Assembly: GCF_000186865.1 (NCBI RefSeq)
Contig: NW_008705592.1
Location: 151,700 to 215,699 of the forward strand
Length of the DNA: 64,000 nt
From: Aureococcus anophagefferens
Taxonomy: Eukaryota; Sar; Pelagophyceae; Pelagomonadales; Pelagomonadaceae
Direction of reading: 5' to 3'
Shown here: piece after piece, positions 19,901 to 29,845 of the stretch
How the letters are laid out: each line of letters opens with the position of its first letter
How positions within the stretch are numbered: the first letter of the stretch is position 1
The notes under the pieces: model-generated
Told to the model about the DNA's origin: nothing
Seen by the model: the letters and a program-made list of their open reading frames with translations, nothing else
The model's database searches: none
Made by a program: the position numbers and the translations under genes

Positions 19901-22111
19901 GCCGCCGCGCCGCGCGAAGCAGCCGTCGGCCGCGCCGCCGCCGGACTCCTTCAGGTCGAACCGGTGCTCCGCGACCCGGCGGCGCGCCAAGTCCTCGGTC
20001 GCCCGCTTCTTCGAGATCGACTCCTTCGCCATGGCCGCGACGGCCTTCTCGACGAGCTCCTGGGGCACGTCCTCGGGCCAGAGCAGTGCCTCGAACCCGT
20101 CCACGCGCTTCTCCCCTCGGAGCACGGACCTGACCTGGTTGCCCGTCTTCCGAACGTCCCCGAAGAGGTCCGGGAAGGCCTCGCGGAAGGCCTCGTAGAT
20201 GCCGCCGGCGTTCGCGAAGAACTGCCACTCCTCGCCGACGCGCCGCGCGAAGCAGCCGTCGGCCGCGGTGCCGCCGGACTCCTTCAGGTCGTAGCGGTGC
20301 TGCATGAGCCGGCGGTACGCCAAGTCCGCGGCCGCCCGCTTCTTCGAATACGTGCGCCGGATCTCCGCGTCGTCGACGCTCGTACCGGCGGCCAACGCCG
20401 AACGACACGCCTCGACGACCGCCGAGCACTCCTGCAGCGCCGCCTCATACGCGTCGCGCAGCGCCGCCGCCTCCGCCTCGCGTCGCGCCTCCGCCGGCTC
20501 GTCCGTCGACGGCGCCTCCGCGCCGAGGCCGACGGCGGGCGACGGCGCGGGCGACGGCGCGGGCGACGCCTCGTCCGCCGGCGCGGGCGACCCGGACGGC
20601 GCGGGCGACGCCTCGTCCGACGCCTCGTCCGCCGGCGCGGGCGACCCGGACGGCGCGGGCGACGCCTCGTCCGACGCCTCGTCCGCCGGCGCGGGCGACG
20701 CCGGCGCGTCCGTCGACGGCGGCTTGGGCGACGGCGCGGGCGCGTCGCGCTGCTCAAGCGCCGACTCGTCCGTCGACGCCGGCTTGGGCGACGGCGCGGG
20801 CGACGCCTCGTCCGCCGGCTCGGGCGACGGCGCGGGCGACGCCTCGTCCGCCGGCTTGGGCGACGGCTCGGGCGACGCCGGCGCGCCGGCGTCGTCGCAC
20901 TCCTCGTCCGGCTGCGCGAAGCCCTCGGAGCTCGGGACGGGCGACGGCGGCTTGGGCGGCGGCGCGGGGGGCCGCTGCGCGTCCGACGCGTCGAGGTCCG
21001 CGCGGCCCGGCGCCTCGGGCGTGCTGCCGGGCGACTTCGGCGCCGACGCGGACGAGCCGAGCTCGTCGATGAGCTCCAGCGTCGGCGAGACCGTGCGCGG
21101 CGCGGCGGCGGCGGGCGCGACGTCGCGCTCCGCGGCGAGCGCCGCGGCGGCGAGCTCCGCCGCGAGGCGCTCCGTGAGGCGCTCGACCTCGGCGCGCAGG
21201 TCGTCGTTCTTGCGCTCCAAAGCCACGAATTCGCGCTCGCGCTCCTGGTCGCGGGCTTTGAGCGAAGCGTTCTCGTACATCAGCGAATCGTTCTCGTCCA
21301 TCATGGGGTTGACGATCTCCGCGGCGGTCTTGGAGCCGTCGCGCATGGTCTCGACCGCCGAGGCGTGCGCCGACTCCTTCTCCGCGAGCTTGTGGCGCGA
21401 GTCCGCGACCAACTTGTCGCGGCGGAACGCGTCGTCCCGGGCGGCGCGCTGGAACCGCTTGTTCGAGGCCTCGAGCTGGGCCACGCGGTTGCGGAGCGAG
21501 ACAAGCTCGGCGGCCGCCTCGGCGACCTCGCAGCCCTTCGTCGTGACGGCCGCCCACGACTCGGGCGACGTCGTGCCGCGGGGCGACGCCCCCGGGGCGT
21601 CGCCCGCGCCCAGCGTCGGCGAGACCGCGCGCGGCGCGTCGGCGGCGGCGGCGAGCGCGGCGTCGCACTCGGCGCGCGCGGCGCTCGCCGCGGCGAGCGC
21701 GTCGTCGCGCTCCGCCGTGAGGCGCGCGTTCGCGTCGACCGCCGAGGCGCGCGCCGACTCCTTCTCCGCGAGCTCGCGGTGCGACTCCGCGACCAACGCC
21801 TCGACCTTGTCCACGCGGTCGCGGAGCCAGACGCGCTCGTCGGCGACGGCCGTCCACGACTCGGGCGACGTCGTGCTGCGGGGCGACGCCCCCGAGGCGT
21901 TGCCCGCGCCCAGCGTCGGCGAGACCGCGCGCGCGCGGAGCGTGTCGACGTGCGCGGCGGCGACCTCGAGGAGCGCCCCCGCGGACTCGAGAAGGTACGG
22001 GACGGTGGGGCAGGCGCACGCGGCCGCCGAGTCGACCCTCATCCACCTCGTACTTTCATCGATGGCGTTGATGAGCGCCCAGTTTTCCGTCTCCTGTGGT
22101 AAGCGCGTCAT
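16939..22111 (-). CDS. Large nuclear protein: coiled coil, tandem 95-aa domain, SHAQKYF Myb, Cys-rich region
   Basis: Exons 22111-18514 and 18302-16939 join in frame to 1653 residues. Order: N-terminal coiled coils with two copies of a TLGAG...TSPESW motif; a Ser/Pro/Ala/Asp-rich linker (~370-560); two tandem copies of a ~95-residue domain (about 600-805: FDLKESGG, DGCFARR, FFANA, EAFREAFPDLFG, ALLWP.DVPQELVEKAV); a Lys/Glu stretch; a Myb/SANT-like domain (~873-917) with WTPEEH and RTHAQKYF, the SHAQKYF class; acidic runs; and in exon 2 a Cys/His-rich region (CDDYKCDKDGCLRGHRCFG, LLCHAC) and a basic-acidic tail with NLS-like KRRRAPPR. Probably a chromatin or DNA-binding factor. The single intron is introner B1. 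Confidence 0.8.
18303..18513 (-). mobile_element. Introner B1 (family B, inverted relative to B2-B4)
   Basis: Element 18303-18505 with ends CTGTGTGCAAATC / GATTTGCACACAG. TSD ggcgccgc at 18295-18302 and 18506-18513. - strand intron of 211 nt, GC donor, CACAG acceptor; exons join as SLGGAFNDGQRG. The orientation is opposite to the other family B copies, which also lie in - strand genes. Confidence 0.93.
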
Positions 22112-22643
22112 GATGGTCTACGCGGCGCGGCTGCGGCTCGTCGAGCATCCTGTTCTCCCGTAATGCGATCTAACTTTCATCATCTTGCGCGCGGTCATTT
22201 TGTCGAGGCGGCGTCGTCGGCGCCGGCAGTGGACGTTGTGATTCTGCTAAGTCTCTGCCCAGGGGCGAAAAAGGGGCTCAACATCAACAATCCTTTCGTT
22301 GCACCCACCGCGGGGTCGCGCGCGCCCGGCGACCCGTGCTCGTCGAAATGGGCGCCGAAGGCAGCGGTGTCGAGCCGGGACGCCGTGTGGTGGACGCGGC
22401 GGCGCCTCGGCACCGCTGCGAGACTGGCTGCTTGCCGGGACGCCCACCTCGCAGCAGGCGCGACGCGCTCGCCGCAGATCGCAGGCGATCGCTGCGGATG
22501 GCGCCGGGATCGCGCCGGGTCGCCACCGGATAGCCGCCGGGGTCCCAGTGGCCTTGCTTGCCCCCTGCAGTTTTACCCTGGCGAGACACGCGGAGAAGAT
22601 CGAGCCCCGAGCCACAGCAACAAGACGATCGCACACGACGATA
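22112..22643. other. Divergent promoter region, 532 bp
   Basis: It separates the Myb-like gene (-) from the PsbQ-like gene (+). No supported ORF, no clear core promoter motif. Mixed GC with TTTCATCATC-type AT patches near 22175-22200. Confidence 0.6.
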
Positions 22644-23455
22644 ATGGCCCGCTTCACCGCCCTCCTGATCGCCTCCGCTTCGGCCCTCGCGCCGCAGCAC
22701 TCTAAGGTGCAGACGCGCCGTGAGCTCGGCTCGGCGCTGGTCGGCATCGCCGGTGCGGCTCCGGCGCCCGATCTTGGCAAATCGAGGCCGCAGGCCTCGC
22801 GCGCGCGCGACGCCCCGCCGCCGCCGACCGTCACATTGCGCCCCCACAGGTGCCTTCGGCGCCCAGGCCGCGAACGCCGCCGCGGGCGAGTCGCCCAAGT
22901 TCTCGTTTTTCGGCATCGGCGGCAACGGCGGCACGTCCGGCTCCCGCGCCCCCGTTTTCTCCGCGGCGCCCCCCCCGCCCCGCCGGCCGCCCCGCCGACG
23001 CGCGGCGCCTCACCCCGTCCCCGCGCCCCAGGTACTCCGAGGGCGCCATGTACGGCAGCGACCAGAAGGACGCGGTCTACAGCCCGTACAGCGTCTACGG
23101 CAAGCTCGGCGACCCCAAGGCGGTCTACAAGAAGTACAACGACAAGGAGGTCGCCTTCAAGAAGGCCATGTTCGCCGACAGCTCCAAGCGCGTCGCCAAG
23201 ACCAAGCAGTACATCGAGAAGAAGAGCTGGGAGGACGTGCGCTCCGAGCTCGAGCGCCAGGTCTACAACATGCGCGGCACCATGAACTACCTCGCGGCCG
23301 CGTCGGGCAAGCCCGAGGCCACGGCGGCGGCCAAGAAGTTCTACCAGGACATGGAGGAGGTCAACCTCCTCTCCAAGCGCAAGAAGCAGGCCGCGGCGCT
23401 CGACGCCTACGCGACGATGATGTCGTCCCTCGAGGCCTACACCAAGCTCATCTAA
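22644..23455 (+). CDS. psbQ: PsbQ-like photosystem II extrinsic protein, plastid-targeted
   Basis: Exons 22644-22752, 22850-22934 and 23032-23455 (both introns GT-AG, 97 nt each) give 205 residues. The N-terminus MARFTALLIASASALAPQHSK is a bipartite presequence with the ASALAP cleavage context expected in stramenopile plastid proteins; RRELGSALVGIAG may be a second, thylakoid-type signal. The mature part is a helical bundle: KSWEDVRSELERQVYNMRG, then KPEATAAAKKFYQDMEEVN, as in PsbQ/PsbQ', which stabilises the oxygen-evolving complex on the lumen side. Ends ALDAYATMMSSLEAYTKLI. PsbQ family membership is judged by helix pattern and targeting, so moderately secure. Confidence 0.78.
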
Positions 23456-23953
23456 GCGGCCGCCGGCGGGCGGGCGGCCCCGCTCGGCGGACGCGGCGCG
23501 GGCCACCGGAACGCGTGGCCTCGCGGCGGAGCGCGCGCCGGCGAGCGGCCGGGGGCGGCGGAAGCGGCGCGCGGCGGCGCGGCGCGGCGCGACCGGCTAA
23601 GATCGAGACTTCCACTCCACACCCGCGAGCCGTCGAGGGGAGGGGGCGCGGGGCGCGTCGGGCGAGGCCCTCGCCGCGGCACTGTCGACGCCATGCGGAG
23701 ACCGGGCGCGCGATCGACCGAGGTCCGACGCTCCCCGACGATGGCCGCGTCGTCGCAAACCGCCACGCCACGCGCTCGCGGCGAATCACCGGCCCGCAAA
23801 CACGCGCACCTTGAGGTACACACCCGTGGCCGCGCACTAAGCGGCGGCGGGTTAATATTGAAGTATCCTGGAGGCCTTTTCGAAAAGTTTGAGGACGATC
23901 TCCGTCGACGTCGGAGCGCGCGCGTGCACCGCCACTTGCACGCCACCGACGCC
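23456..23953. other. Intergenic, 498 bp
   Basis: Lies between two + strand genes. Very GC-rich up to ~23700, then a lower-GC stretch (GGGTTAATATTGAAGTATCC, ~23850-23870) just upstream of the dehydrogenase that may hold its promoter. The frame upstream of 23954 is open but has no family character. Confidence 0.55.
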
Positions 23954-25096
23954 ATGACTGCCGCGCCGTTCCGCTGGGCCATCACGAGCGCGGGCAAGAT
24001 CGCCGCGGACTTCGCCGAGGCCGTGCGGCGCCTCGACGGCCACGCCGTCGTCGCCGTCGCCGCGCGGAGCCGCGCCGACGCCGAGGCCTTCGCGGCGCGG
24101 CACTGCGACCGCGGCGTGCAGTGCTACGGCGGCTACGAGGCCATGTTCGAGGGCGCGCGCGACCACGGCGCCGACGCGACCTACGTCGCGACGCAGCCCG
24201 ACACGCACGCCGAACTAGTGCGGGCGCTCCTCGCGCGGAAGATGCCGACGCTCTGCGAGAAGCCCCTCGCGGCGACCTTCGCCGAGGTCGAGGCGTGCTA
24301 CGACTACGCGGCGGCGCAGGACACGTTCCTCATGGAGGGCGTCTGGACGCGGTGCTTCCCGGCGACGGTCGAGGCGCGAGCCGCGCTCCGGTCGGGCGCC
24401 GTCGGCGACGTCGTCGCCGTCCAGGGCGAGTTCGGCTACGACATCGCGAAGGGCTGCCCGGCGAGCGTGCGCGGGCACCGGGCCACGGGCGGCATGTCGC
24501 GGGACATCGCGGTGTACCTCGCGGAGAAGGCCCTGCTCGCCTTCGACTCCAAGGACTTTTCCTGCGTCGACGCCCGGGCGACGGCCGTGCTCGGCGCGGG
24601 CGACGGCGTCGATTTGTCGGTGGCGGCGGCGCTGCGCTTCGCGCCGCGGCGCGCGGGCGTCGGCCGGGGGGGCGTCGCGAGCCTGCTCTACACGGGCCAG
24701 TGCGACACGCCCGAGACCGCCGTCGTCCTCGGGACGTCCGGGTCGTTGCGCTTCGACGCCGCGCACCACACGCCGACGTCGCTGGTGCTGTCGACGCGCG
24801 CGTCGCGGACGGAGAGTGCGGACGACGCGATGACGTTCCCGCTGCCGGCGGACGACGGGTGCCACGCCTGGAACTACCCGGGCTCCATCGCCCTCCAGTA
24901 CGAGGCCCTCGCCGTACAGCGCGCCCTGGCCTCCGGCCTCGCCGAGGCGCCCGAGTGGACGCGCGCGGACTCGGAGGCCGCGCACGGCATCATCCGCGAC
25001 CTCAAGCGCGACCTCGACGCCCAGCTCGGCGCCGGCACGGCCGGCGCGGCGGCCCTCGCCGAGGACATCGCGACGCCCAAGCCGGGCGACGTCTAG
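23954..25096 (+). CDS. Gfo/Idh/MocA oxidoreductase, dihydrodiol dehydrogenase-like
   Basis: 380 residues. The Rossmann start is FRWAITSAGKIAADFAEAV; the conserved CEKPLAATFAEVEA (the EKP motif of the family) and MEGVWTRCFPA follow, as in trans-1,2-dihydrobenzene-1,2-diol dehydrogenase / D-xylose dehydrogenase proteins. An NAD(P)-dependent dehydrogenase of sugars or diols; the substrate cannot be assigned. The start at 23954 places the nucleotide-binding strand at the usual distance from the N-terminus. Confidence 0.88.
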   Translation: MTAAPFRWAITSAGKIAADFAEAVRRLDGHAVVAVAARSRADAEAFAARHCDRGVQCYGGYEAMFEGARDHGADATYVATQPDTHAELVRALLARKMPTLCEKPLAATFAEVEACYDYAAAQDTFLMEGVWTRCFPATVEARAALRSGAVGDVVAVQGEFGYDIAKGCPASVRGHRATGGMSRDIAVYLAEKALLAFDSKDFSCVDARATAVLGAGDGVDLSVAAALRFAPRRAGVGRGGVASLLYTGQCDTPETAVVLGTSGSLRFDAAHHTPTSLVLSTRASRTESADDAMTFPLPADDGCHAWNYPGSIALQYEALAVQRALASGLAEAPEWTRADSEAAHGIIRDLKRDLDAQLGAGTAGAAALAEDIATPKPGDV

Positions 25097-25199
25097 GGGG
25101 GTCCGCCGCCGCCTTTTTTTTTAAACGTCGCGCGGCGCGGGCGCGTACCGCGGGGGGGCCGCGCGCGGCTCGTCGCCCGGCGCGCGCGCGTCGTCGCTC

Positions 25200-25406
25200 C
25201 TAGCAGTCGGTGCCGAAGAGCGTGAGGCACTCTCTGCTCGAGGACCGCGACTCCTTGCTCACGGGCGGGCTCTCCGTCGCCGGGGGCTCCGGAATCGCGG
25301 CGCTCGGCTCCGTGTCGTAGCGCTCGCCGACGACGACGGCGTCGTCCTCCTGTCGCGCGAGCGTCGTCAAGTCGCCCGTGGAGTCGCCCATCGGGTTGAT
25401 GGACAT
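25200..25406 (-). CDS. Small acidic hypothetical protein
   Basis: 68 residues, Ser/Glu/Pro/Asp-rich (MSINPMGDSTGDL ... ECLTLFGTDC), with ATG and stop. It fits between the dehydrogenase and the fatty acid hydroxylase, 103 bp from the convergent stop. The composition is unlike an Arg-rich shadow frame, which favours a real small gene, but no homology is recognised. Confidence 0.45.
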   Translation of the reverse strand: MSINPMGDSTGDLTTLARQEDDAVVVGERYDTEPSAAIPEPPATESPPVSKESRSSSRECLTLFGTDC

Positions 25407-25546
25407 GGCGTCGCGCGGCGGCGCGCGGCGTCAAGACAAGCTGCCCAGCACGGGCTGCTACTCGGCGGGACCGCAAGAAGAAACTTTACGCCGACGTTGA
25501 AGACTACACGCATGAAAACGGGCGCGCCGCGCGCGCGCGTCGGCCC

Positions 25547-26671
25547 CTAGGCGGCGCCGCAGGCCCCGAGGGCGCGCCAGCGGGCCGCGGCGGCGGCGAA
25601 GAAGGCGAGGAGCGGCAGGGGCGTCACGAGCGGGTGGTCCCACTTGATCCGCGGCCGCCGCTTGCCGGTCGCGATCTGGAACGCGTCGCGCCGCGTCGCG
25701 CCCGGCGCCGCGTGGCCCGCCGCCCGGCCCTGGTGGCGCGTCTCGAAGAGCACGTCCCAGAGGCCGCCGAGCGACGCGAACGTGTAGTTGCTGCCCTTGT
25801 GGCCCTCGTGGTGCCAGTCGTGGTGGTGGGGCATCTGGGCGAAGGGCAGCACCTGCTGGGCGCTGTGCACGAGGTTCAGCCCCCCCGACAGGCCGCTGTG
25901 CTTCTCCAGCGACTCGCAGATCCGGAAGAGCCGCGACGCGACCAACAGTCCGAACGGCAACGGCGCGACGAGCAGCGCCGCGACCTCGGAGATGACGGCG
26001 TTGAAGAAGTTGTCGAACCAGTGGTCCATGTAGGTCGCCCGGGCCAGGGGCGTCTTCGCGTAGTGGTGGAGGCTGTGTACGTGGCGCCAGAGGAACGTGT
26101 TCACGTGCAAGTAGCGGTGCGCCCAGTACATGCCGAAGGAGAGCGCGTAGTGGTGCGCCAAGACCCGCAGCATCCAGTAGGCCGGGATGTCCGGGCGCGG
26201 GGCGACGTCCACGTAGAGCTTCTCGCCCCAGGCGACGTAGCCGCCGACGAGGAGCGCGAACGTCGACAGCGCGGTCAAACGGTCGTGCCATTCGATCAAC
26301 GCCTGCTCGTCGTCCGTGCGGCCCATGAGGTCCCGGCCCTCGCGAACTTTGGCGTCCTTCTGCGTGCGCTTCTCGGGAAAGGCGAAGTAGGCCCACTCGA
26401 GGTACTCGTGGTACGCGTGGCGGACGCACGCCGCCGCGAAATAATAGGCCGCGACGTGCCGCAGGCGCACGGCCGCGCCCGGGTTGTCGAAGCGGTCCGT
26501 GGCGAAGCCGGCCACCAGCAGGCCCAGGACGAGCACGTACTCCTGCTGCTGGTTCGTCAGGGGGTAGCGCAGGCCACCGGCGGCCGCTTTCGGCGCCGCG
26601 GCGGCCTTCGGCGACGGCGCGTCCTTCGTGGCGGCGGCGGCGATGTCGGCGGGGGACGTGGGTATGCACAT
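25547..26671 (-). CDS. Fatty acid hydroxylase / sterol desaturase superfamily protein
   Basis: 374 residues with several hydrophobic helices. The di-iron histidine boxes are visible: HRYLH (in WAHRYLHVNTFLWRH), HSLHH and HHHDWHHEGH. These ER-membrane oxygenases act on sterols, sphingolipids or fatty acids (C-4 methylsterol oxidase, C-5 desaturase, hydroxylases). The N-terminal 30 residues are Ala/Pro-rich. The substrate cannot be chosen from motifs alone. Confidence 0.88.
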   Translation of the reverse strand: MCIPTSPADIAAAATKDAPSPKAAAAPKAAAGGLRYPLTNQQQEYVLVLGLLVAGFATDRFDNPGAAVRLRHVAAYYFAAACVRHAYHEYLEWAYFAFPEKRTQKDAKVREGRDLMGRTDDEQALIEWHDRLTALSTFALLVGGYVAWGEKLYVDVAPRPDIPAYWMLRVLAHHYALSFGMYWAHRYLHVNTFLWRHVHSLHHYAKTPLARATYMDHWFDNFFNAVISEVAALLVAPLPFGLLVASRLFRICESLEKHSGLSGGLNLVHSAQQVLPFAQMPHHHDWHHEGHKGSNYTFASLGGLWDVLFETRHQGRAAGHAAPGATRRDAFQIATGKRRPRIKWDHPLVTPLPLLAFFAAAAARWRALGACGAA

Positions 26672-27132
26672 GGCGCTCGTCGCGTTGGCGCGCGCCGGCG
26701 CGTTAATGGATCTCTATATAAGAGAGTTCCTGCGAACTTTGGACCACGTGGATGGCGTTTGGGGCCGACTGCCAGCAGCCGCGATTTCGGAGCAGCTTCT
26801 CTCGAAATCGTTGCGGCAGAAGTGGGTCGGACCCCGGCGAGATCGACGCCGCGCGCGGCCCCAGAGAGCTCCTGCCAGTTACCGGCCAGCCACCGGACGC
26901 ACACGCGAGCGTCATCGCCGACCGTCGCTGCGAAGACGACGACGTGTCCCGGCGGGCGCGACGGCATCTCGCACCGCGGCGCGCGCACCCCAGGCCTCTT
27001 GGGGCCTTTTTTTTGTCCGGTCATCCTATTGTCCGATCTTCCGTCAAGGCCTTATGCTGTTCTGGCGGATCTGCACCTGCTTGACACCGATTCAGCACCT
27101 TTGCAACCCACAAAAGCCATAAATAAGCAGCC
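26672..27132. promoter_or_regulatory. Divergent promoter region with TATA-like site
   Basis: TCTATATAAGAGAG at about 26711-26724 is 40-50 bp upstream of the hydroxylase ATG on the - strand and could serve as a TATA element in either direction. A second AT patch, CATAAATAA, lies 5-15 bp before the + strand ATG at 27133. A T8 run lies at ~27007. No gene seen. Confidence 0.45.
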
Positions 27133-28116
27133 ATGCAACGCCTTTTGATCCTGCTAACGCTCGCCGCGCCGATCCGTGCGCTCCGGCAGCCGCGCGCTTC
27201 GGCCGCTTCGGCGCTGCAGCGGTCGGCCTCCGCGGCCGCCGCGCCGGCCGTGCGCGCGCCGCCGCGCACGAGCGAACCCGCGGCCCCGCCGACGCTGCGC
27301 GCGCCGCCGGGCGCGACCCTGCGGATCCTCAGCGAGTCGCCGCGCGTCGCGGTCGTCGACGACCTGCTGACCGCGGCCGAGTGCGAGGCGTTGGTCGCCC
27401 ACGCGTCCCGCCGCGGCCTCGAGCGGAGCAACCCGTCGGCGGCGCAGTTCGACGCGGCCAAGCTCCGGAGCCTCGCGCCGCTGCTGCTCGCGGCGCCCCT
27501 GCCGCGCGCGGCCGCGACGTTCGACGCCACCGGCGGCGACGTCGCCGCGGCCGCGGCCGCGGGCGGCGCCGTCCTCGCCCTGGCCGGGGCGCTGACCGTC
27601 GCGCTCGCCCAGGTCGTGAAAGCCGTCTCCCAGGCGCGCGCGGCCGGGGGCCGCACGTCCGAGGCCGTCGCGCTCAACGGCGCGGGCGACGCGGCGCTCG
27701 CGGCGCCGCTCGTGGCCCGGCTCGCGGCGGCCCTCGGCGCGTCGCCGCGCGACTTCGAGGCGCCCGTGGTCACGCGCTACGAGCGCGGCGCCAAGTTCGC
27801 GACGCACAACGACGCGTCCGCGGACCCGGAGAGGGACTGGGGCGACGCCGGCGGCCAGCGGCTCGCGACGGTGATCCTCTACCTCAACGACGTCGCCGCG
27901 GGCGGCGAGACGTCCTTCGACAAGCTCGACGTGGCCGTGGCGCCGCGGCGCGGGGCCGCGTGCGTCTTCTTCCCCGCGGACGCGGACTCGCACCGCGCGG
28001 ACGACCGCACGACGCACGCGTCCCTGCCGGCCGTGGACACGAAGTGGATCTGCCAGGTCTGGCGCCGCGCGCGGCGCGTGCCCCCGCCCCTCGGGCTTCC
28101 CGCGGACGCGTCGTAA
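27133..28116 (+). CDS. Prolyl 4-hydroxylase-type 2-oxoglutarate/Fe(II) oxygenase
   Basis: 327 residues. MQRLLILLTLAAPIRALRQ is a signal peptide. The catalytic domain is at the C-terminus: YERGAKFATHNDAS gives the HxD iron ligands, LYLNDVAAGGETSF is the family loop, and the distal His and Lys appear in TTHASLPAVDTKWICQVW. Such enzymes hydroxylate prolines in secreted or wall proteins. An Ala-rich hydrophobic insertion (residues ~135-165, AGGAVLALAGALTVALAQVV) interrupts the N-terminal part of the fold and is unusual. Confidence 0.88.
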   Translation: MQRLLILLTLAAPIRALRQPRASAASALQRSASAAAAPAVRAPPRTSEPAAPPTLRAPPGATLRILSESPRVAVVDDLLTAAECEALVAHASRRGLERSNPSAAQFDAAKLRSLAPLLLAAPLPRAAATFDATGGDVAAAAAAGGAVLALAGALTVALAQVVKAVSQARAAGGRTSEAVALNGAGDAALAAPLVARLAAALGASPRDFEAPVVTRYERGAKFATHNDASADPERDWGDAGGQRLATVILYLNDVAAGGETSFDKLDVAVAPRRGAACVFFPADADSHRADDRTTHASLPAVDTKWICQVWRRARRVPPPLGLPADAS

Positions 28117-28248
28117 CGTCGCGCGGCGCGCCCGCGCCTCGGCTTAAGCCTCGGCAAGGCTTCGGCAACTTGAATGGCGGCAACGTTGAAGAAATCTCGA
28201 TGAAACTCAGGGAGGAGGTGGGCAGCTCCGGCCAATCGCCCCGGCGCC

Positions 28249-29490
28249 ATGCAGCTCCGCGGGGTGGGGTTCGCCGGGCCGACGGGCGTCGTCGTCAGCG
28301 GCGCGACCTGGGACCTGGCGACCTTCTCGCTCGCCTTCCACAAGCGGGACCGCCAGGCCAAGGAGCTCACCCTCGCCTTCCGCCGCGACGCCCAGAACGC
28401 GGACCCGGGCATGGAGGTGGACCTGGTGTTTTGCGGCGTGCGGTGCTGCCGCGTCGTGGAGCGCGACGCCGGCGGGCTGCTGCGGCTGGAGGCGATCACG
28501 TTTCTGAGGGACGCGTCGCCGGAAATGGCGGACCCGTGCGACCGCGAGCGGCCGCTCTTGGAAACGGCAAAGGCGCTCATCGACGGCGCGCGGCTGGCGA
28601 CGACGGCCGTCGGCGAGGGCTGCCACGTGGCCTGCGCGCGCGCCGCGCTCGACGTTTTAGCCTTCGCCGACGCGCTGCGCTGCGACGTCCGGCGCGCCAA
28701 GTCCGGGAGTTTGCCGGACTGCGACCACGGCCGGGGCCTGCGCGTCTACGCGAAGGGCGACGAGAAAAAAACGGTGCTGCCCTCGGGGAGCGAAGTCAAG
28801 GGCGAGCTGCTGCCGGGCTGCGGCGACGCCGCGGGCCTGGGCGTGCGCCTGTGCCTGCGGTGCGGCCACTGCCGGGTCCTCGAGGACGCGGCGCCCTTCG
28901 ATCTGCGGGAGCTCAACGCGGCCGTCGCGCGCGAGGAGGCGGCGTGCCTCAAGCGCAAGACCTGCGGCCGCTGCGGCCTCGAGGCCCACGGCGACGTGCT
29001 CTGCGGCACCTGCGGCTCCGTCTGCGACCAGTGCGCGTGGCAGTCGTGCCGCAACGCGGACGACCACGCCGTCGAGAACTTCACGATGGCCCAGTTCCGC
29101 ATGGCCGCGACGCGGTCGCCGCGGCGCCGGTCGTCGACGGACGGCGGCAAGGCCAGGGGCGAGCGGGCCAAGACGCCGCCGCCGACGAAGAGCCCGCCGC
29201 AGGCGGCCGCGCGCGCGCTCCGCCGCGCGAAGACGGGCTTCGACGGGCCGGCGTCGGCCGACGCGCCCGCGGGCCTCGACGCGCCGGCGTCGTCCGACGC
29301 CGCCGCGGCCGCGATGGCCGAGTTCCTCCTCGCCGCGGAGCGGTCGCCGGGCCGGCGGCGGAGCAACAACGCGACAATCCTGAGCCGCGCGAAGTCGACG
29401 CTCGGCGTGAAGCCGAACGCGACGCCCGGCAGCGCCCCGCGCCAGTCGCGGAGCCTCGGCGACAAGCCCCCGGGCGCCGCGGAGCCGTGA
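28249..29490 (+). CDS. Zinc-ribbon protein, function unknown
   Basis: 413 residues. An N-terminal beta-rich region (~1-100) is followed by a Cys-rich block at about 200-270: CLRCGHCRVLE, CGRCGLEAHGDVLCGTCGSVCDQC, which could bind two or more zinc ions. The C-terminal third is basic and Ser/Pro-rich (RSPRRRSS, TPPPTKSPP) with likely phosphorylation sites. No family recognised. The gap to the prolyl hydroxylase upstream is 132 bp. Confidence 0.7.
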   Translation: MQLRGVGFAGPTGVVVSGATWDLATFSLAFHKRDRQAKELTLAFRRDAQNADPGMEVDLVFCGVRCCRVVERDAGGLLRLEAITFLRDASPEMADPCDRERPLLETAKALIDGARLATTAVGEGCHVACARAALDVLAFADALRCDVRRAKSGSLPDCDHGRGLRVYAKGDEKKTVLPSGSEVKGELLPGCGDAAGLGVRLCLRCGHCRVLEDAAPFDLRELNAAVAREEAACLKRKTCGRCGLEAHGDVLCGTCGSVCDQCAWQSCRNADDHAVENFTMAQFRMAATRSPRRRSSTDGGKARGERAKTPPPTKSPPQAAARALRRAKTGFDGPASADAPAGLDAPASSDAAAAAMAEFLLAAERSPGRRRSNNATILSRAKSTLGVKPNATPGSAPRQSRSLGDKPPGAAEP

Positions 29491-29845
29491 CCGCCGCGGC
29501 GCGGCGCGCCCTGTGACCGGCCAAAGGCGGCGACTCGGACGCCGCCCCTGTTCCCCTCCCGACCCGCGCGCGCGGCGGCGGCCCTGTTTATGGCCCACGA
29601 GCCCCGCGCGCGCGCCCCTCGTAACACCCGAGGGACTCCGTGGCTCAGGCTGAGGCTAGGCTGGCGCCGCGGCCACTTCCGCGGCCGGCGGCGCGGCGCG
29701 GCAGACGCCGCCGTGGCCGGGGGTCGGCCTCGGCCCGTCCAGCTCTCCGGCGTGTGGACGAGCGAGAGCTGCCGCGCCGCCGAGGCCCGCGCGCGCCGCT
29801 CGGCCCGGTCGACCCGCGCGCCGCCGCTTTGCGCGGTAGTGCGCC
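29491..29845. other. Intergenic, 355 bp
   Basis: GC-rich upstream region of the V-ATPase subunit D gene. No gene, RNA or convincing promoter motif seen. Confidence 0.6.
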
